Positions 17,165 through 25,479 of a DNA stretch of 38,146 bases are shown here, one piece after another. The notes below the pieces were generated by a model. The model was not told where the DNA came from. It ran no database searches and saw only the letters and a list, made by a program, of their open reading frames with translations. Source of the stretch: Rufibacter latericius (lineage in GTDB: Bacteria; Bacteroidota; Bacteroidia; Cytophagales; Hymenobacteraceae); NCBI RefSeq assembly GCF_003721515.1, contig NZ_RJJD01000015.1, forward strand, positions 1 through 38,146, in the 5' to 3' direction. Every line of letters begins with the position of its first letter. The first letter of the stretch is position 1. A program made the translations under genes and the position numbers.

Positions 17165-18997
17165 ATGAAAACTTATTTCCGCATCCTCAACTTCGCGAGG
17201 CCTTTTAGTCAGTATGTGCCCGGCTATGCCATTTCCACGCTGCTGGCTACCGTATTCGGGATTATGAACTTCGCGCTGTTGATTCCCTTGTTGAACGTTT
17301 TGTTTGACCAGGGCACCGTACAGGAGGTTTCCAACATGAAGCGCCCTGAGTTTACCTTCAGCATTGGCTGGGCCCGCGATTTCTTTTACTATTATTTCGG
17401 GCAGGTCATCCAGACCCAGGGAAAACTGGGGGCCCTGAAGTTTATCTGCCTTATCCTGGTGAGTTCGGTGATGCTCACCAACCTGTTCCGCTACATCGGG
17501 TTACAGATTGAGGGCGTGGTACGGGCCAAGGTGGTGAAAAACCTGCGCATGCAAGTTTATGAGCGCCTCACGCAACTACAACTGGGTTTCTTTTCTGATA
17601 AGCGCAAAGGCAACATCATGTCTACGCTGACCAATGATGTGCTGGAGGTGGAGAACTCGGTGGTGAGTACGCTTAATGTGCTGTTCCGGGAGCCGTTCCT
17701 GGTGATCGGGTATTTCGGGGTGCTGTTTTACATGTCGCCGCGGTTAACGTTATTCAGTTTGTTGGTGCTGCCCATTTCCGGGCTGATCATCTCCAGCATC
17801 TCTAAAAAACTGAAACGGCAGTCCTCGCAGGGTCAGGATGCCTTGGGCTCTATTTTGGGCATTATTGATGAGACCTTGGGTGGCCTGCGGGTAGTGAAAG
17901 GCTTCAATGCGCAACCTTACGTGATTGAGAAGTTCAGGGAAAGCAACAGCCGCTATGCGCGCATCATTACCTCCATGAACAACAAGCGCAGCCTGGCTTC
18001 TCCGATCTCTGAATTCATGGGTGTGAGCGTGGTGGCGGGTATCCTATATTATGGTGGCTCCCTGGTGCTCAGCGGCAAATCTGACCTGGAGGCGGCCGCC
18101 TTGATTGGTTACTTAATCCTATTCTCACAGGTTCTGTCGCCGGTGAAATCTATTTCTAATGCGTTCAGTAACATCCAGCGTGGGTTGGTGGCCGGTGAGC
18201 GGGTTTTGGCCTTGATAGATACGCAGCCGCTGATCCGAGACAAACCAGATGCGAAGGTTTTACCTGATTTCACCCATGAAATTGAGTTCAAGAACGTGGG
18301 CTTCAAGTACGCAGCCGATCCCATTCTCCAAGATATCAACCTTCGGATTCCGAAAGGAAAGACCATTGCGTTGGTAGGCCCATCTGGCGGAGGGAAATCC
18401 ACCTTGGCAGACTTGTTACCGCGTTTCTATGACCCTACCGAAGGGGCGATCACCATTGACGGCCTGGACCTGCGTGATTGCTCGCTGCATTCCATTCGGG
18501 AGCAGATGGGCATTGTCACCCAGGAATCCATCCTGTTCAACGACACCATCTTCAACAACATCGCCTTCAACAAAACCGATGCCACCGAGGCCGAGGTCAT
18601 GGCGGCCGCCAAAATCGCGAACGCGCACGAATTCATCATGAAATCCCCAGACGGTTACCAGACCATAATTGGCGATAGAGGCAGCAAACTTTCGGGTGGC
18701 CAGCGTCAGCGCCTGAGTATCGCCCGGGCCATCCTGAAGAACCCGCCTATCCTCATCATGGACGAAGCTACTTCGGCACTGGACACCGAGTCTGAGAAAC
18801 TGGTACAAGAAGCTTTGACCAACCTCATGAAAAACCGCACCTCACTGGTGATCGCCCACCGTCTCAGCACCATTCAGCACGCAGATGAGATCATTGTCTT
18901 GCAGGGCGGCCGTATTGTGGAGCGCGGCAACCATTTGAACCTGGTGCAGCAAGGCGGCTTGTACCATAAGCTTACCCAGATGCAGCATACGTCGTAA
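17165..18997 (+). CDS. ABC transporter, fused permease and ATPase (MsbA-like exporter)
   Basis: A 610-residue half-transporter that works as a homodimer in the inner membrane. The N-terminal part holds about six membrane helices (residues 20-45, 88-112, 165-210 and 275-330 contain the clearest). The ATPase domain has Walker A GPSGGGKST (405-413), signature LSGGQ (509-513), Walker B ILIMDEATSALD (529-540) and H-loop His565 in AHRLST. It resembles MsbA-type lipid A or lipid flippases, but the substrate is not determined. A -7 element precedes the ATG closely, and a hairpin terminator that also carries the dispersed repeat follows. Confidence 0.93.
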   Translation: MKTYFRILNFARPFSQYVPGYAISTLLATVFGIMNFALLIPLLNVLFDQGTVQEVSNMKRPEFTFSIGWARDFFYYYFGQVIQTQGKLGALKFICLILVSSVMLTNLFRYIGLQIEGVVRAKVVKNLRMQVYERLTQLQLGFFSDKRKGNIMSTLTNDVLEVENSVVSTLNVLFREPFLVIGYFGVLFYMSPRLTLFSLLVLPISGLIISSISKKLKRQSSQGQDALGSILGIIDETLGGLRVVKGFNAQPYVIEKFRESNSRYARIITSMNNKRSLASPISEFMGVSVVAGILYYGGSLVLSGKSDLEAAALIGYLILFSQVLSPVKSISNAFSNIQRGLVAGERVLALIDTQPLIRDKPDAKVLPDFTHEIEFKNVGFKYAADPILQDINLRIPKGKTIALVGPSGGGKSTLADLLPRFYDPTEGAITIDGLDLRDCSLHSIREQMGIVTQESILFNDTIFNNIAFNKTDATEAEVMAAAKIANAHEFIMKSPDGYQTIIGDRGSKLSGGQRQRLSIARAILKNPPILIMDEATSALDTESEKLVQEALTNLMKNRTSLVIAHRLSTIQHADEIIVLQGGRIVERGNHLNLVQQGGLYHKLTQMQHTS

Positions 18998-19020
18998 GAA
19001 AAATTCAGCATTTCTTTAGG

Positions 19021-19064
19021 AGCCGTTTCGGGGCCGATTTCACGGAATCAGCCCCGAAACGGCT
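19021..19064 (+). terminator. Terminator hairpin that incorporates the dispersed repeat (copy 11)
   Basis: AGCCGTTTCGGGGC pairs with GCCCCGAAACGGCT. The loop reads CGATTTCACGGAATCA, which is the centre of the 37-bp intergenic repeat. Here one copy (19024-19061) seems to act as the terminator itself, followed by TTTT. Confidence 0.75.
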
Positions 19065-19110
19065 TTTGGCTTTTAAGGGCCATGCGTAGTTTTACAGCTA
19101 TTTTGCGGCT

Positions 19111-19139
19111 TTTGCGTACACAGAGTATTCATAAATTTG
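19111..19139 (+). promoter_or_regulatory. Promoter of the membrane protein-gmhA unit
   Basis: TTTG (19111-19114), 17 bases, then TAAATTTG (19132-19139), matching the Bacteroidota -33/-7 pattern. Because the -7 element abuts an ATG at 19141, the in-frame ATG at 19162 is the more likely start. Confidence 0.6.
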
Positions 19140-19161
19140 AATGTTTATTACCGGTACGGCT

Positions 19162-19662
19162 ATGGAATCCCTGAAGAAGTTCATCAATATTCTGGTGATG
19201 GTGTATGTGCTCATCACCCTGTTATTTCTGCTGCGCATCTTAAGCGTGTCTAAGTTTGTAGCCTTGTTTGACTTAGCCCATGACGCCGAGTTTTTCAACC
19301 GCCTGCTCTGGATTGGGGTGGTCTTGCTGCTGGCAGAACTCTTGGTGGAAAACGTGTATATTGCAACCCTGAAACGCAGCCTGGAGCGGGAGCGCGGGCA
19401 ACATGCCGAGCTAAGGACCAAGCACACCGAGTGGAAGGCGAGACATTATGACCAGCAGCTCAAAGCCTCCGGCGCTCCGCTGATTCCTGAACCTGCGCCC
19501 GTGCGGTCAGAACCGGTTGTTCCGCCGGCCGGTCATCCGGTGGGCCACACGGTAGACCCAGATGAGCAAAGCCTGATCATTACGCCCGCTCCCATGCCGC
19601 CTACGCTGGACCCCGACCAAAACCCCAACCGGCCGCCATCAGATCACCGGCCCTTACCTTAG
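19162..19662 (+). CDS. Two-helix membrane protein with proline-rich tail
   Basis: A 166-residue protein starting MESLKKFINILVMVYVLITL. The frame opens at 19141, but that ATG touches the -7 promoter element, so the start at 19162 is preferred. Two membrane helices are predicted, at about residues 7-30 and 48-70 (LLWIGVVLLLAELLVENVYI). A charged segment follows (KRSLERERGQHAELRTKHTEW, probably coiled coil), then a long Pro-rich tail (PEPAPVRSEPVVPPAGHP). No family is recognised. Its stop is three bases before gmhA, so the two form an operon. Confidence 0.7.
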   Translation: MESLKKFINILVMVYVLITLLFLLRILSVSKFVALFDLAHDAEFFNRLLWIGVVLLLAELLVENVYIATLKRSLERERGQHAELRTKHTEWKARHYDQQLKASGAPLIPEPAPVRSEPVVPPAGHPVGHTVDPDEQSLIITPAPMPPTLDPDQNPNRPPSDHRPLP

Positions 19663-19665
19663 GAC

Positions 19666-20259
19666 ATGAACACCTCGCCTTCTGCCCTTATTCTGCAGGA
19701 ACTGCAACAAGCCCAACAGGTGCTAACCGAATTTCTGGCCCAACCCGCCACCCTTTCTTCCATTGAGGCCGCCGCGCAGCTCATGGCCACCAGCCTGAAG
19801 AACGGCGGCAAAATCCTTTCCTGCGGAAACGGAGGCTCTATGTGTGATGCCATGCACTTCGCCGAGGAACTCACCGGCCGCTACCGCGAGGAACGGGCTC
19901 CTATGGCCGCTATCTCCATTTCAGACCCCAACCACATAAGCTGCGTCTCCAATGACTACGGCTATGACCACGTGTTCTCCCGGTACGTGCAGGCTCTGAT
20001 AAAACCCGGCGATGTGTTATTGGGCATCAGTACCAGCGGCAACTCGGGCAACGTGCTCAGAGCCGCCGAAGCCGCTAAAGCCCAAGGCGCCCATGTCATT
20101 ACCCTCACCGGCAAAGACGGCGGAAAACTGGCGCCTTTAAGTGATGTAGAGATCCGGGTACCCCATTTCGGCTACGCCGATCGAATTCAGGAAATCCACA
20201 TCAAAGTTATCCACATCCTGATCCTACTGCTGGAGAGATATCAAGCTGGAACGTTGTAG
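19666..20259 (+). CDS. gmhA: SIS-domain sedoheptulose 7-phosphate isomerase (GmhA-like)
   Basis: GmhA converts sedoheptulose 7-phosphate to D-glycero-D-manno-heptose 7-phosphate, the first step to LPS heptose. The 197-residue protein is one SIS domain: [20 protein letters not shown] (about residues 50-69), [14 protein letters not shown], the sugar-phosphate loop [12 protein letters not shown] (about 125-136) and the C-terminal helix [15 protein letters not shown], with the histidines typical of the active site. Length matches the family (about 190-200). The alternative is DiaA, a related SIS protein. It follows the membrane protein gene by three bases. Confidence 0.88.
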   Translation: MNTSPSALILQELQQAQQVLTEFLAQPATLSSIEAAAQLMATSLKNGGKILSCGNGGSMCDAMHFAEELTGRYREERAPMAAISISDPNHISCVSNDYGYDHVFSRYVQALIKPGDVLLGISTSGNSGNVLRAAEAAKAQGAHVITLTGKDGGKLAPLSDVEIRVPHFGYADRIQEIHIKVIHILILLLERYQAGTL

Positions 20260-20279
20260 CAAACCATATTTTTTCGTTT

Positions 20280-20316
20280 GTTTTAGTCTTCCTTTCCGAA
20301 AACAGAAGGAAAACTG
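20280..20316. repeat. Dispersed 37-bp intergenic repeat, copy 12
   Basis: Begins GTTTTAGTCT and ends AAGGAAAACTG, with core TTTCCGAAAACAG. Confidence 0.65.
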
Positions 20317-20322
20317 CCTTGG

Positions 20323-20359
20323 GTTTTAAGCTTGTTCTCAGAGAACAAACCCGAAAACA
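20323..20359. repeat. Dispersed 37-bp intergenic repeat, copy 13
   Basis: Begins GTTTTAAGCT and ends CCCGAAAACA. Its centre is a perfect palindrome, TTGTTCT-CAG-AGAACAA. It lies six bases after copy 12, and these two are the last copies before the comM break. Confidence 0.55.
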
Positions 20360-20538
20360 GGGTTTGCTTTAAGGACACTACTGGCAAGATGCAGCCTTTG
20401 CTAGCTTAGATGGGTGTGCTAGTGTGAAAGAAAATTCCTCGTGCGGCCCTGCTGAGCCTCGGAACACTCAAGGAATTTATTCCGGTTCTTTTCTGTTGGC
20501 CCGTTCAAGATATATCCTATATTATATTAAAATCATCT

Positions 20539-21606
20539 ATGCTTGTAAAGACCTTCGGCAGCGCGGTACAGGGGGTAAATGCCTTCACCATCACCATTGA
20601 AGTAAACGTATCGCCTGGGACAAAGTATTTTCTGGTGGGCCTGCCAGACAACGCCATCAAAGAAAGTGAACAACGGATTGAATCTGCCCTGAAGCATCAC
20701 GGCTACCGCATGCCGCGCCAGAAAGTAGTCATCAACATGGCTCCCGCCAACGTGCGCAAAGAAGGATCGGCGTATGATCTGCCCATTGCTTTGGGAATCC
20801 TGGCGGCTTCAGACCAACTCCTCACCGATCAAATTGAGCGCTACGTGATCATGGGTGAACTGGCGTTGGACGGAGAACTCAGACCCATCAAAGGAGTGCT
20901 GCCCATTGCTATTCAGGCCCGCAAAGAAGGATTCAAAGGCTTTATTCTGCCCCGGCAAAACGCGCAGGAAGCCGCCATTGTGAACAACCTGGATGTCATT
21001 GGCGTGTCTAACCTGAAAGAAGCCATTGAGTTCCTGCAGGGTAACCTTCCTATTTCTCCGTTGAAAGTAGATACCCGGGATCATTTCCAGGCCACGGTCC
21101 ACCAGTACTCAGCTGACTTTTCTGATGTGCAAGGCCAGGAGAACATTAAACGCGCCTTGGAGATCGCTGCGGCTGGCGGCCATAATGTGATTATGATCGG
21201 GCCACCCGGTGCCGGGAAAACCATGCTGGCCAAACGCCTGCCTTCCATTCTGCCGCCCCTTACCTTACACGAGGCCCTAGAGACCACCAAGATCCATTCG
21301 GTTGCCGGCAAACTGGGCTCTGAGGGTTCTCTGATGGCGCAACGTCCGTTCAGGGCGCCGCACCACACCATCTCAGACGTGGCCCTGGTAGGCGGAGGCG
21401 GCAATCCGCAGCCCGGCGAGATTTCCTTGTCGCACAACGGCGTGCTTTTCCTGGATGAGCTGCCGGAGTTCAAACGTACCGTGCTGGAAGTGATGCGCCA
21501 GCCTTTGGAGGAACGCAGGGTAAGTATTTCGCGGGCACGCCTTACCATAGATTTCCCAGCGAACTTTATGTTGGTGGCCAGCATGAACCCGTGTCCGTGC
21601 GGTTGA
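20539..21606 (+). pseudogene. comM: comM/yifB Mg-chelatase-like AAA ATPase, truncated by insertion
   Basis: ComM is a DNA helicase-like AAA+ protein that promotes branch migration in natural transformation. The frame has the N-terminal Lon-like fold domain ([29 protein letters not shown]), Walker A GPPGAGKT (221-228), [10 protein letters not shown] (271-280) and Walker [10 protein letters not shown] (302-310). It ends after residue 355 at SMNPCPCG followed by TGA. Intact proteins have about 510 residues and continue from this motif with a YYN-like segment, so about 155 residues are missing, including sensor 2 and the C-terminal domain. The following sequence is AT-rich and unrelated. The rest of comM should lie beyond the window if the insertion is intact. 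Confidence 0.92.
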
Positions 21607-21610
21607 AGCA

Positions 21611-21623
21611 ATACTGATTATCA
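21611..21623. repeat. Perfect palindrome at the island left end
   Basis: ACTGAT-T-ATCAGT lies about five bases past the comM break, followed by TAGTAACAATTTTGTAACAATT with two GTAACAATT copies. It is a candidate for part of an attachment or terminal site, by position only. Confidence 0.4.
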
Positions 21624-21666
21624 GTGCATTAACTAATTTTAGTAACAATTTTGTAACAATTCATCA

Positions 21667-22122
21667 ATGCAAAAAGAGCCCTACCAGATGCAAAAAATAA
21701 TGACAAACCTCTGGAAAAATCTTCAAAAACACCTTTTGGAAATTTATGCTGTGGAAAAAATGTTTGATAACTCCTTAATTGTTGCTGAAAAGTTCCCTTT
21801 TAACCCTGCCTATGTAGAGCCTGAAAAACTGGAGTCATTTATGCAATGCAGAACGAACCTACGCGACCTGTTCATAGATGAAGTATCGCAACTCAGCATT
21901 TTAGTTAAGACTATTAGGTCAAAAAACTATAATGAGGAAGATAAGAAACAGTTATTTATGCTGCTTCTTGGTTATCTGGATGTAGCATCAACAGCTTTGG
22001 GAAAACTACAAGAGTATACCCATACAAAGCTTCCCATTGATTTAGAATTAGAAAACACACTAACTGCTTTTGATAAATTAAAAAAATTTACAAGGCTAAA
22101 TATTAAGGGAATTCATCCATAA
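21667..22122 (+). CDS. Hypothetical helical protein next to the island junction
   Basis: A 151-residue protein, first gene of the island, transcribed toward the defence operon. It is mostly helical and charged, for example ESFMQCRTNLRDLFIDEV and NEEDKKQLFMLLLGYLDVAS. No signal peptide or membrane helix is seen and no family is recognised. A second ATG at 21688 could be the true start (MQKIMTNLWKNLQKHL). Codon use is AT-rich like the operon opposite it. It could be island cargo or an accessory part of the defence locus, but nothing in the sequence settles this. Confidence 0.6.
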   Translation: MQKEPYQMQKIMTNLWKNLQKHLLEIYAVEKMFDNSLIVAEKFPFNPAYVEPEKLESFMQCRTNLRDLFIDEVSQLSILVKTIRSKNYNEEDKKQLFMLLLGYLDVASTALGKLQEYTHTKLPIDLELENTLTAFDKLKKFTRLNIKGIHP

Positions 22123-22334
22123 ATCAAAAATAAAGCAGCAAACAACCAGGTTAATTAGTTGCTTTACTTTATAAATTAATTATAATTATACCAATAATAT
22201 TAAAAGCCCTCCTTGAAAATATCAAATTAATCATAATGGTATTTAATGCAATATTATTGAAACAACATTATCAACTTTATTTTCAAATAATGTATTTAAG
22301 TACACAAACAGATTTGCTACCGAATGCATAAAAA

Positions 22335-23288
22335 TTACAAAACTAAATTCTTGATTGAATATCCTAAATATTGTTCTAAAGAATAACTTTCAAGGTCAGG
22401 ATCAACATCTACATCCTCCATTAATAATTGCAATTCACGATTATCAGAATAGGAATCAATAGCTTCATAAAATTTCAAACTAGTAAGTAGTTCAATAGTA
22501 GAAACATTTACTTGGTAGGTGTCTGCACTATCGTATCTTAAAAATAATTGGTCTTCAGATGTACCAGACTCTAGCTCTGGCTCTTCAACAATCTGATTCT
22601 CAATTAAAAGCCTTCTTTGACTCATGAGAAAACCAACACGATAAAGTAAACCATCTGATTTAGGATAAATTATTACTTTCCAAAAAAGAACTGGAAGCTT
22701 AATCGAAGTATCATTTACAGGAGTAACAAAAAAAGGATCATTATCGGAAAGAACAGGTCCCGTAAAAACAGAAACCCTCATGTTAAGAGATTTAGCTTCT
22801 GAGTGCAATACATAATCTTCAAGTGAACGCCAAACTCTTTGGTTTAGCTTTTTATGTTGTGGCACTGCATTGCTGTAGAAAAATGTTGAATCCGCAGCCG
22901 CCTGTGCTAACCCAGGAGACTCTCCCCATTGAACATCTTCCCTTTTAGTCATATGCCCTTTATCAAAGTCACTTTTTGCAGCACTGTAAAGCTCCCTTCC
23001 TAGTTGATATGGTTTTGCTCTATCATCTTTCTTCCAACTATTGGAACGGCTTGCTTTTTTAAATAGTGAACCGTCAATATTTGAAGCAGAATAAAACAAA
23101 AATTTTCTAGATGAAGATAAGAGAACACTAAAATTTATATAATGTAAAACATTGTTCTCTGTCCCAGGAACAACAGCAATATCTTGTTTTAACCTCTCAT
23201 TGAGCTCTGGTAAAGATACCCTAATAGATTCTGGTCCAACATTAAGAAAATACTCATCATATCCATTATAAAGGTTCACTTGTGACAT
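22335..23288 (-). CDS. DNA/RNA non-specific endonuclease (EndoG/NUC1 type), likely effector
   Basis: A 317-residue predicted nuclease, last gene of the seven-gene operon. The beta-beta-alpha metal motif appears as DFDKGHMTKREDVQWG (residues 107-122) with general base His112, corresponding to DRGH in EndoG and Serratia nuclease. A second block, FFYSNAVPQHKKLNQRVWRSLEDYV (136-160), supplies the Mg-binding Asn149 and the conserved Gln144 and Trp153. An upstream strand (NFSVLLSSSRKFLFYSASNID) also fits the family. No signal peptide is seen, so it should act in the cytosol on host or invader nucleic acid. It starts 8 bp after the protease stop. An AT-rich inverted repeat (CAATAATATT, 22192-22201, with 22250-22259) follows the gene. 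Confidence 0.85.
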   Translation of the reverse strand: MSQVNLYNGYDEYFLNVGPESIRVSLPELNERLKQDIAVVPGTENNVLHYINFSVLLSSSRKFLFYSASNIDGSLFKKASRSNSWKKDDRAKPYQLGRELYSAAKSDFDKGHMTKREDVQWGESPGLAQAAADSTFFYSNAVPQHKKLNQRVWRSLEDYVLHSEAKSLNMRVSVFTGPVLSDNDPFFVTPVNDTSIKLPVLFWKVIIYPKSDGLLYRVGFLMSQRRLLIENQIVEEPELESGTSEDQLFLRYDSADTYQVNVSTIELLTSLKFYEAIDSYSDNRELQLLMEDVDVDPDLESYSLEQYLGYSIKNLVL

Positions 23289-23296
23289 ATCCTTAT

Positions 23297-24316
23297 CTAT
23301 TTAGATGCATTTTGAACAAAATCAATGATCCTGTTAATTTGAATGCCTTCATTTCTGAACTTAGCACCAAAGGGCAGGGGATCTTCATTGTTCTTACGAT
23401 TACCACCACTATGGTGCAGAGCCACAACCTTCCAATCTGAATTAAAAACTGGCGCCCCAGAAGAACCTCTAAGAGTATCGGTAAGATATTGAACTACTCT
23501 ATCGTCACAGTACGTGACAATATTATGATAAAGTGATATTTGCTTCATTTGCCCAGCTGGATGTTGAATGATATTAACATAATCATTCTTTTTAACCTCT
23601 GATTTTGATAGTAACAAATAGCCAAATTCTTCTAACGCTGCAGGCAAGCAATCCAATTTGAAAATACAAACATCTAAGTCGTTTACGGGTGAGAGAAGCC
23701 AGGGCCCACCCTCATCAATCTTAAAACTTTTTGAAGCTTTGGAATCACCGTTGGTATCTTGTTCAAAATTAAATATGATACGTGTACTAGAGATTCTATC
23801 TTTATTGTTAATTACATGATAGTTGGTCGCAAACAAAGATTCTCCATCTTCAGCAACTCTAAATAAAAAACCCGTACCTACATCAACATAACCATTGTAT
23901 TTGATTTCAACTTTAGCGACTGACCTACTTGCAATTATACCTCGCTCAAGAAAATTAATTGGAAGTAGAGTATTAGAATCAAAGGTTAACTTTTCAAGTG
24001 TGTCTCTATCAACTCCATTCCAAGTTGACACATCATCAATATCAGGACTTAATGCATAATTCACCTCCTTTAATTCTAAAGCAGATAATAGAAAGGGGTT
24101 ATCAGGATATGCCTTTAATACCGAACTTACAATATCATTTACCTTATTATGCTTTTTAGCCTCATTCAAGGTCTCACTCCACATATCTATTACTGAACCC
24201 TGCAAACGAATATTCTGAGGTTTAAGCCCGGCATCCCTAATGTACTTAAACACTCCGGTTTCATTAGGCACTAAATCACTTAGAACATCAGTTAATTGAG
24301 CAATTTTAATTGACAT
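23297..24316 (-). CDS. Trypsin-like serine protease with N-terminal effector-associated domain (EAD)
   Basis: A 339-residue protein of two parts. Residues 1-80 form a helical module (LTDVLSDLVPNETGVFKYIR, then LQGSVIDMWSETLNEAKKHN and VSSVLKAYPDNPFL) that fits the EAD adaptor families found at the ends of conflict-system effectors. Residues 130-315 are a trypsin/HtrA-type protease: VGTGFLFRV, His167 in ATNYHVIN, Asp215 in NDLDVCIFKL and Ser286 in LRGSSGAPVF, then VVALHHSGG. The triad is complete. There is no signal peptide, so it is a cytosolic protease. It starts three bases after the EAD-bearing gene upstream and eight bases before the nuclease gene. It probably cleaves a partner when recruited; the nuclease or GAP1-like protein are candidate targets. 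Confidence 0.88.
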   Translation of the reverse strand: MSIKIAQLTDVLSDLVPNETGVFKYIRDAGLKPQNIRLQGSVIDMWSETLNEAKKHNKVNDIVSSVLKAYPDNPFLLSALELKEVNYALSPDIDDVSTWNGVDRDTLEKLTFDSNTLLPINFLERGIIASRSVAKVEIKYNGYVDVGTGFLFRVAEDGESLFATNYHVINNKDRISSTRIIFNFEQDTNGDSKASKSFKIDEGGPWLLSPVNDLDVCIFKLDCLPAALEEFGYLLLSKSEVKKNDYVNIIQHPAGQMKQISLYHNIVTYCDDRVVQYLTDTLRGSSGAPVFNSDWKVVALHHSGGNRKNNEDPLPFGAKFRNEGIQINRIIDFVQNASK

Positions 24317-24319
24317 AAT

Positions 24320-25471
24320 TTATTTAGCAAATGATTTCGGATATTCAAAAACGATTCTATCAATTAACAACTCAATTAGATTATTATCCAAACAGTAATT
24401 AATAAGCTGAGCGGACATATCTACAACCCTTCCCTCAGAAAGGACGGTAGGGTTAACTCCAATTGCGGTGGCAAGCCGTCTTATTGAAGCCATTGTTTCA
24501 TAAAACTTAGGAACTATATTTATTAAATCATCCAAAACACCTTCTCCGAACCCATGCTTGACAATCCGGTTTCTAACAAGAGATAAATGAGCCCTTTCAG
24601 AAGGATCGCTGAAATCAGCAGGGCTCATATACCTACATTCAAAGTATGGCTGCACCAAATTACAATTTAAAAGATACCTTCCCCTTCTGTCATCTTTTAA
24701 TCTATAGTAATCAAAAAATCTCTCCACATTACTATATTGCTCCCTTGCTTCACTATCAATAGACATAAAGACGAAATCGTATAAAACAGCATCAGCTCTT
24801 TCATACTCCATAATAGAAAAGGGTTGGTAAATAACAGGAATAAACTTTTGTCTAACTTTGACTTTTTTGATACTATCTAAAACAAAATACCCTCTAGGAA
24901 TCCCCTTTGTTGAACTGAATTTTTGAGCCCAATTCAAAGACATAGGTTGCCATTTTAGATCATTTAAATCTACTAAATCTCCTTGTTCTAAAATTAAGGC
25001 ATCATAAACTTCAGGAAACACAAGCACAGGTATACCTAAAGAGGCATTATGATTCGATGTAACTGAGATCAACCTCTTACCACTTTCATCAGGTGGCAAC
25101 AACAAAGTACCTATTCCTCCTAATACTTTTTTTGATTTCCCTGAAGGCTGGAGTTCTATCCAATCTCTACTTTGTAGAGCAATCTCCTTTTGTGAATGCT
25201 TTCTTAACTCAGCAGAAGAACTCTGCCAATAAAGACCTGGGACCCTTGCTAACCAGTCAGAAACGACAAAATCATAAAGATTGAAACTTTTATTCCAATA
25301 ATAACCAGGGTTTACTAAAACATCCTCCCAAAAGGACCTTTCACTATATATAACATGCCTGCCATCTTCATTTACAATTATCTTTATGTCCTCATGATTT
25401 AAAGAGACTAATTTATAATTCTCAATTGCCTCTAAAATACGAGCACCCTTAATCGCTTCAATTAAGCTCAT
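24320..25471 (-). CDS. Unknown protein with C-terminal effector-associated domain
   Basis: A 383-residue protein. The N-terminal 300 residues match no family I recognise; they include a possible beta-rich section (RDWIELQPSGKSKKVLGGIG, LISVTSNHNASLGIPVLVF). The last 75 residues form a helical module, VPKFYETMASIRRLATAIGV then MSAQLINYCLDNNLIELLID and VFEYP, with the hydrophobic spacing of EAD domains that mediate homotypic binding between conflict-system parts. Paired with the N-terminal EAD of the next gene, this suggests a bridge between the GTPase/GAP1 core and the protease. It starts 8 bases after the GAP1-like gene stop. The first part might instead be the sensor or the ligand. Confidence 0.7.
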   Translation of the reverse strand: MSLIEAIKGARILEAIENYKLVSLNHEDIKIIVNEDGRHVIYSERSFWEDVLVNPGYYWNKSFNLYDFVVSDWLARVPGLYWQSSSAELRKHSQKEIALQSRDWIELQPSGKSKKVLGGIGTLLLPPDESGKRLISVTSNHNASLGIPVLVFPEVYDALILEQGDLVDLNDLKWQPMSLNWAQKFSSTKGIPRGYFVLDSIKKVKVRQKFIPVIYQPFSIMEYERADAVLYDFVFMSIDSEAREQYSNVERFFDYYRLKDDRRGRYLLNCNLVQPYFECRYMSPADFSDPSERAHLSLVRNRIVKHGFGEGVLDDLINIVPKFYETMASIRRLATAIGVNPTVLSEGRVVDMSAQLINYCLDNNLIELLIDRIVFEYPKSFAK

Positions 25472-25479
25472 TATAAAAC

